Source: Tissierellia bacterium (lineage in GTDB: Bacteria > Bacillota > Clostridia > Tissierellales > Peptoniphilaceae). Taken from it: a stretch of 64,000 bases of DNA. The translations under genes were made by a program, and so were the position numbers. The DNA lies in contig JAUNVW010000002.1 in the NCBI GenBank assembly GCA_030540635.1, forward strand, positions 4,796-68,795, written 5' to 3'. The number at the start of each line of letters is the position of its first letter. Positions within the stretch are counted from its first letter, which is position 1. Positions 60,706-64,000 of the stretch are shown in pieces. The notes under the pieces were generated by a model, which saw only the letters and a list, made by a program, of their open reading frames with translations, had not been told where the DNA came from and ran no database searches.

Positions 60706-61637
60706 TACTCTCGAAGCTCCTTTCCCGTTAATTCTAAGAAAACATCATTTAATGTGGGATTCTCGGTATAGAGTCTACTGTAAATGTATTTCTTTTCTTT
60801 TAAAAAGGCTAATAATTCCTCCAAATTATTGGTCGATTGACCAAAACAAAGGCGATAGGCATTTTCATTTTTTGTTACATCCATAATATTGGGTAATGCC
60901 CGAAACTCTTTAATGGTTTCTTTCCTTTCATTTTCAAGTTCTAAATGTATTTTTTCCGTCGTCGCAATGGAGCTTCTCAGTTCGTCCGTCGTTCCTTCCG
61001 CGAGATTTTCTCCTTTATCCATGATAATGATCCGATCACAAAGCTCCTCGGCCTCATCTAAATAATGGGTGGTATAAACAACGGTAACTCCTTTCTCTTT
61101 CAATCGTTTAATGCCCTGGAGGATAAAATTTCGGGACTGGGCATCGACGGCTACTGTCGGTTCATCGAGGAACAGCAGTTTTGGTCCATGGACAATACCA
61201 CAGGCAATATTTAATCGTCTTTTCAATCCCCCGGATAATTTCCGGGGCAAAAATTTACGATATTTTTCAATTTCAACGAATTCCAAAGCCTCTTGGACAA
61301 GTTTTTTATTGTCTTTTGGGGAGAATTTATATAGGGATGCAAAATAATGGATATTTTCTTCCACCGTTAAAGATTCAAATACACCGATTTCTTGGGGTAC
61401 AAGGCCAATTTGTTCTTTCAGATCATAGGATGTTGGTTTCATTTTTTTGCCAAACACTTTAATTTCTCCTTTATCATAAGTGAGTAGTCCTAGAATACAA
61501 TTGATGACCGTTGTCTTCCCCGAACCATTGGGACCGATCAGGCCGACGATTTCTCCTTTTCGAACCAACATATTAAAGTGATTTACTGCGATTAGGTCTT
61601 GATAAGCTTTTACTAAATTTTTTACTTCGATTACCAT
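60705..61637 (-). CDS. ABC-2 type transporter ATP-binding subunit
   Basis: A 310-residue ATPase. Walker A GPNGSGKTT (about 36-44), Q-loop LVPQE, signature LSGGLKRRL, Walker B LLFLDEP with TVAVD, and the switch histidine in YTTHYLDE. The C-terminal extension is that of drug/antibiotic exporters (CcmA/NatA-like). ATG 61637 has AGAGGTG six bases ahead and is preferred over the earlier GTG. It drives the two permeases that follow. It is divergent from a two-component system at 61.7 kb. Confidence 0.92.
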   Translation of the reverse strand: MVIEVKNLVKAYQDLIAVNHFNMLVRKGEIVGLIGPNGSGKTTVINCILGLLTYDKGEIKVFGKKMKPTSYDLKEQIGLVPQEIGVFESLTVEENIHYFASLYKFSPKDNKKLVQEALEFVEIEKYRKFLPRKLSGGLKRRLNIACGIVHGPKLLFLDEPTVAVDAQSRNFILQGIKRLKEKGVTVVYTTHYLDEAEELCDRIIIMDKGENLAEGTTDELRSSIATTEKIHLELENERKETIKEFRALPNIMDVTKNENAYRLCFGQSTNNLEELLAFLKEKKYIYSRLYTENPTLNDVFLELTGKELRE

Positions 61638-61738
61638 ATTTATCACCTCTTAATAATATGATACAATGATTTCAACGGGAAAATTAGTGGTAATTGTCAT
61701 TTTTTCATATGACAAATGTAATGAACAAGGAGGAAGGG

Positions 61739-62797
61739 ATGGAATTATTTATTATTCGCTTATTCATATACTTCATTTGCACGAGTTTTTACTTCAATAA
61801 AGAGATCACCCTTCTTCGTCTAAGTTCGGTTTTAATCCTATTGATCCTTTCTTTATTAAAGGAATATTTTTGTCGAAAAAAAATCGATTATTTCTATTAT
61901 TTTCTCTATGGATTATGTCTTTTTCCCTTTCCCCGACTTCTTTTTTTCTTTCCCGCAATTTCCTTTGATTTGGCGGGAAATTTTCGCTGGAAATCTTGTG
62001 GTTTTCTAATTTTAATTTTCATCAAACCCGATCTTCGGCTTTTTTTGGCATCACTTTTCACGATCTTTTTATCCATCAGCCTTAGGGATTACGAAGATCG
62101 GATTCAATACCATCGATTATCGAAAAATCGTTTAAAGGAAGATGCCCTTCTTTTACGAAAAACCCATGAGCAGTTCTTAGAAGAACAAGTTCTTAAAGAA
62201 GAGATGATTCTGTTTCAAGAACGGGAGAGGATTTCCAGGGAGCTCCATGATTCTATTGGCCATACCATTTCCTCCTCGATTATCCAATGTAAGGCCTTGG
62301 AAATGATTGCGACAAATCATCGGGAAAAAATGATGATTTGTCGATTGGCTAAGGGCTTGGAATCCGGTATGGAAGATATTCGTAACACCCTCCATCACAT
62401 GAATCAATCGGCCTTTGATCTCCAATGGAAAATCAATGATTTAATGAAGGATATCACCGCGGAAAAGAATCTCTTTTATTATCTCGATGATGAACCGGTC
62501 TATGAATTGAAGAAAGATATTATTCTCATGGTCAAGGAAGCAATTACGAATTTCAATAAACATTCCAATGGAAATTACTTTTCCATTACGGTAAAGGAAA
62601 CAAAGGATTACATTATCCTTCTTATGAAAGATAATGGCATAGTAGGAGATATGAAACAGGGATTAGGTTTAGAAAATCTTGAAAATATTGCAATAAGAAA
62701 TCATGGAAAATGTACCATTGGTACGGAAAATGGATTTCAAATAAGAGTACTCTTACAGAAAGGAAAAAAAGATGAAGATAATCATAATCGACGATGA
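61739..62797 (+). CDS. NarL/DesK-type sensor histidine kinase
   Basis: A 352-residue membrane kinase. Four or five short hydrophobic helices with almost no loops (1-115) suggest sensing within the membrane. A coiled-coil follows (125-165), and then the HisKA_3 box ERERISRELHDSIGH with H170. The ATPase has KEAITNFNKHS (N box), DNGIVG and QGLGLENL. ATG 61739 has a perfect AAGGAGGAAGGG; the frame extends 15 codons further without a site. It overlaps the regulator by 26 bases. Confidence 0.92.
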   Translation: MELFIIRLFIYFICTSFYFNKEITLLRLSSVLILLILSLLKEYFCRKKIDYFYYFLYGLCLFPFPRLLFFFPAISFDLAGNFRWKSCGFLILIFIKPDLRLFLASLFTIFLSISLRDYEDRIQYHRLSKNRLKEDALLLRKTHEQFLEEQVLKEEMILFQERERISRELHDSIGHTISSSIIQCKALEMIATNHREKMMICRLAKGLESGMEDIRNTLHHMNQSAFDLQWKINDLMKDITAEKNLFYYLDDEPVYELKKDIILMVKEAITNFNKHSNGNYFSITVKETKDYIILLMKDNGIVGDMKQGLGLENLENIAIRNHGKCTIGTENGFQIRVLLQKGKKDEDNHNRR

Positions 62798-63368
62798 TGT
62801 ATTGGTCGTGGAATCTTTAAAAATGATTTTTACTGCCCATGGAATTGATGTTGTCGCCGAAGGTTATTCCGGTCGAGAAGGTGTCCTTCTTTATGAAAAA
62901 CACCGTCCCGATGTTTTATTAATGGATATACGCATGGATGATCAAGACGGCATCACCGCAACAAAGGAAATTATGGCGAAGGACCCCAATGCTAAAATTT
63001 TACTTTTGACGACTTTTCAAGATGAAGAATATATTAATAAAGCCCTTCATTACGGAGCCTCTGGCTACATTTTAAAATCCAATATCGATTCTTTGATTCC
63101 ATCGGTACAAGCTGTTTATTCTGGAAATACCGTACTTGACCGAGAGATTGTCGGAAAATTAACGAGAGAAAAAATCTTTGACGATAATCATCTCACCCCA
63201 AGGGAATCGGATATTTTAAAACTTGTGGCTGAGGGATTTTCCAATCGGGAAATTGCTCAAGCCCTTTATCTCAGTGAAGGTACCGTTCGAAATTATCTTT
63301 CAAATTTGTTGACAAAGCTTGAACTACGGGACCGTACCCAATTGGCGATTTATTATTATAAAAGGTGA
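62772..63368 (+). CDS. LuxR/NarL-type response regulator
   Basis: A 198-residue regulator. The receiver domain has D8-D9, the phosphorylation site D52 in LLMDIRM and K102 in YILKSN. The LuxR-type helix-turn-helix (about 135-198) contains LTPRESDILKLVAEGFSNREIA and VRNYLSNLLTKL. It is transcribed with the kinase. The divergent ABC-2 exporter is the most likely target, by analogy with the known LnrJK-LnrLMN antibiotic-sensing systems. Confidence 0.93.
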   Translation: MKIIIIDDDVLVVESLKMIFTAHGIDVVAEGYSGREGVLLYEKHRPDVLLMDIRMDDQDGITATKEIMAKDPNAKILLLTTFQDEEYINKALHYGASGYILKSNIDSLIPSVQAVYSGNTVLDREIVGKLTREKIFDDNHLTPRESDILKLVAEGFSNREIAQALYLSEGTVRNYLSNLLTKLELRDRTQLAIYYYKR

Positions 63369-63372
63369 TATC

Positions 63373-64000
63373 ATGTTTTCAAAACAAAAGGAATATTTAA
63401 AAGAAGGCCATTTAAGAACTTATTCCCTTCGCCTTCTCCATATCCATCAATTAAAAAAAGAAATTTTATCCAAAGAGAAAGCGATTATTAACGCTTTAAA
63501 AAGGGATATTGGAAAATCAGATTACGAATCCTATATGATGGAATATTATTTGGTACTTTCAGAATGTGATTATTTCATTAAACATTTGAAAAATTTAGTT
63601 ACACCAAAAAAACTTCCCTGGGACTTGTCGACTTTCCCTGCGAAAAAGAGAATTCTCTACAAGCCCTATGGCCAAGTCTTGATCCAATCCCCTTGGAATT
63701 ATCCTTTTCAATTAGCGCTTATCCCGGTCATCGGTGCCATTTGCGCCGGAAACACCGTTGTTTTAAAAACATCCCGAAAGGTCCCCCATGTCAATGAAGT
63801 ATTGGGCGAAATTTTCCAGGGATTTCCTAAAGAATTGATTTATTTCGCTGAAGAAGAAAGCCATGATGAGATTTTAGAATATCCCTTTGATTTTTATTTT
63901 TTCACCGGTTCAAAAAAAGTCGGAAAGAAAATCTATGAAATCGCCGCAAAAAATATGGCGCCAATCGTTTTAGAATTAGGGGGCAAATCCCCTTGCATCA
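63373..64000 (+). CDS. Aldehyde dehydrogenase, 5' part (cut by the window end)
   Basis: The first 209 codons of a class 3-like NAD(P)-dependent aldehyde dehydrogenase. It starts MFSKQKEYLKEGHLRTYS. PYGQVLIQSPWNYPFQL, PVIGAICAGNTVVLKTS and FFTGSKKVGKKI match the coenzyme-binding region, and the visible end LELGGKSPCI includes the conserved glutamate. The catalytic cysteine lies beyond base 64000. ATG 63373 lies just after the regulator stop and may be co-transcribed with the two-component genes. Confidence 0.93.
   Translation, partial: MFSKQKEYLKEGHLRTYSLRLLHIHQLKKEILSKEKAIINALKRDIGKSDYESYMMEYYLVLSECDYFIKHLKNLVTPKKLPWDLSTFPAKKRILYKPYGQVLIQSPWNYPFQLALIPVIGAICAGNTVVLKTSRKVPHVNEVLGEIFQGFPKELIYFAEEESHDEILEYPFDFYFFTGSKKVGKKIYEIAAKNMAPIVLELGGKSPCI

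Noticed and set aside
1-64000. CRISPR arrays, prophage or integrative elements
   Set aside because: No evenly spaced direct repeats, cas genes, integrase or phage structural genes were seen. The endolysin-like amidase stands alone.

Overview
The window reads as the chromosome of a low-GC, Gram-positive, probably anaerobic Bacillota, most likely from the Clostridia/Tissierellia side. The reasons are the AT-rich sequence, strong AAGGAGG-type ribosome binding sites, frequent TTG starts, the rimP-nusA-rnpM-infB-rbfA-nrnA-truB-ribF order, a CtsR-type heat-shock operator, lipoproteins, a ComGA/ComGB-type pair, and the Clostridia-style yedF/DUF3343 pair. The genus is not certain. No phage, insertion sequence, CRISPR array or rRNA is visible; one tRNA-Ser(CGA) gene is present. 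Almost all of the window is ordinary chromosome.

Layout. 1-2.4 kb: oppD-oppF peptide importer ATPases on the minus strand behind a consensus promoter. 2.4-7.6 kb: a PfkB-family kinase, a zinc-ribbon membrane protein, a COG2509 flavoprotein with an unknown partner, and a YitT membrane protein. 7.7-12.3 kb: an accessory block with two half-size ABC exporters behind a decayed radical-SAM/SPASM maturase. The block is bracketed by two almost identical hairpins and looks like a decaying modified-peptide (RiPP) export locus. 12.3-17.7 kb: glycogen phosphorylase with a thioredoxin-like partner, then ddl-murF. 17.8-28.6 kb: an unknown small protein, a two-subunit chromate-type transporter, a dicarboxylate symporter, an RmlD-like reductase, exonuclease III, an M16 peptidase, an endolysin-like amidase, a UvrC-like nuclease, a VOC protein and a GNAT protein.

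28.8-30.0 kb holds the clearest specialised system: a family 1 encapsulin shell gene preceded by an encapsulated ferritin that carries an acidic linker and a C-terminal loading peptide. Together they should form an iron-storing nanocompartment. 30-37.5 kb is the translation/transcription operon from rimP to ribF, read on the minus strand from one strong promoter and a leader hairpin. 37.8-45.4 kb: a MATE exporter with a long untranslated upstream region, a ComGA/ComGB-like pair without pilins, a hypoxanthine/uracil-type glycosylase, aspartate ammonia-lyase, a HAD phosphatase and an SH3 lipoprotein. 45.5-48.3 kb: a small export protein, divergent from a glucose-type PTS permease EIICBA.

48.3-53.8 kb: cbpA-clpB under a near-perfect CtsR box, then ApbE with a partner lipoprotein. 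53.9-58.4 kb: tRNA-Ser, DUF951, MscS, DUF3343, YedF, a DUF5711-like protein, UspA, DUF1294 and a class I glutamine amidotransferase. 58.5-63.4 kb: an ABC-2 exporter (one ATPase, two permeases), divergent from a NarL-type two-component system that probably controls it. The window ends inside an aldehyde dehydrogenase gene.

Starts were chosen by Shine-Dalgarno spacing and family N-termini, so several differ from the longest open frame. All functions are inferred by reading motifs; no database search was run.
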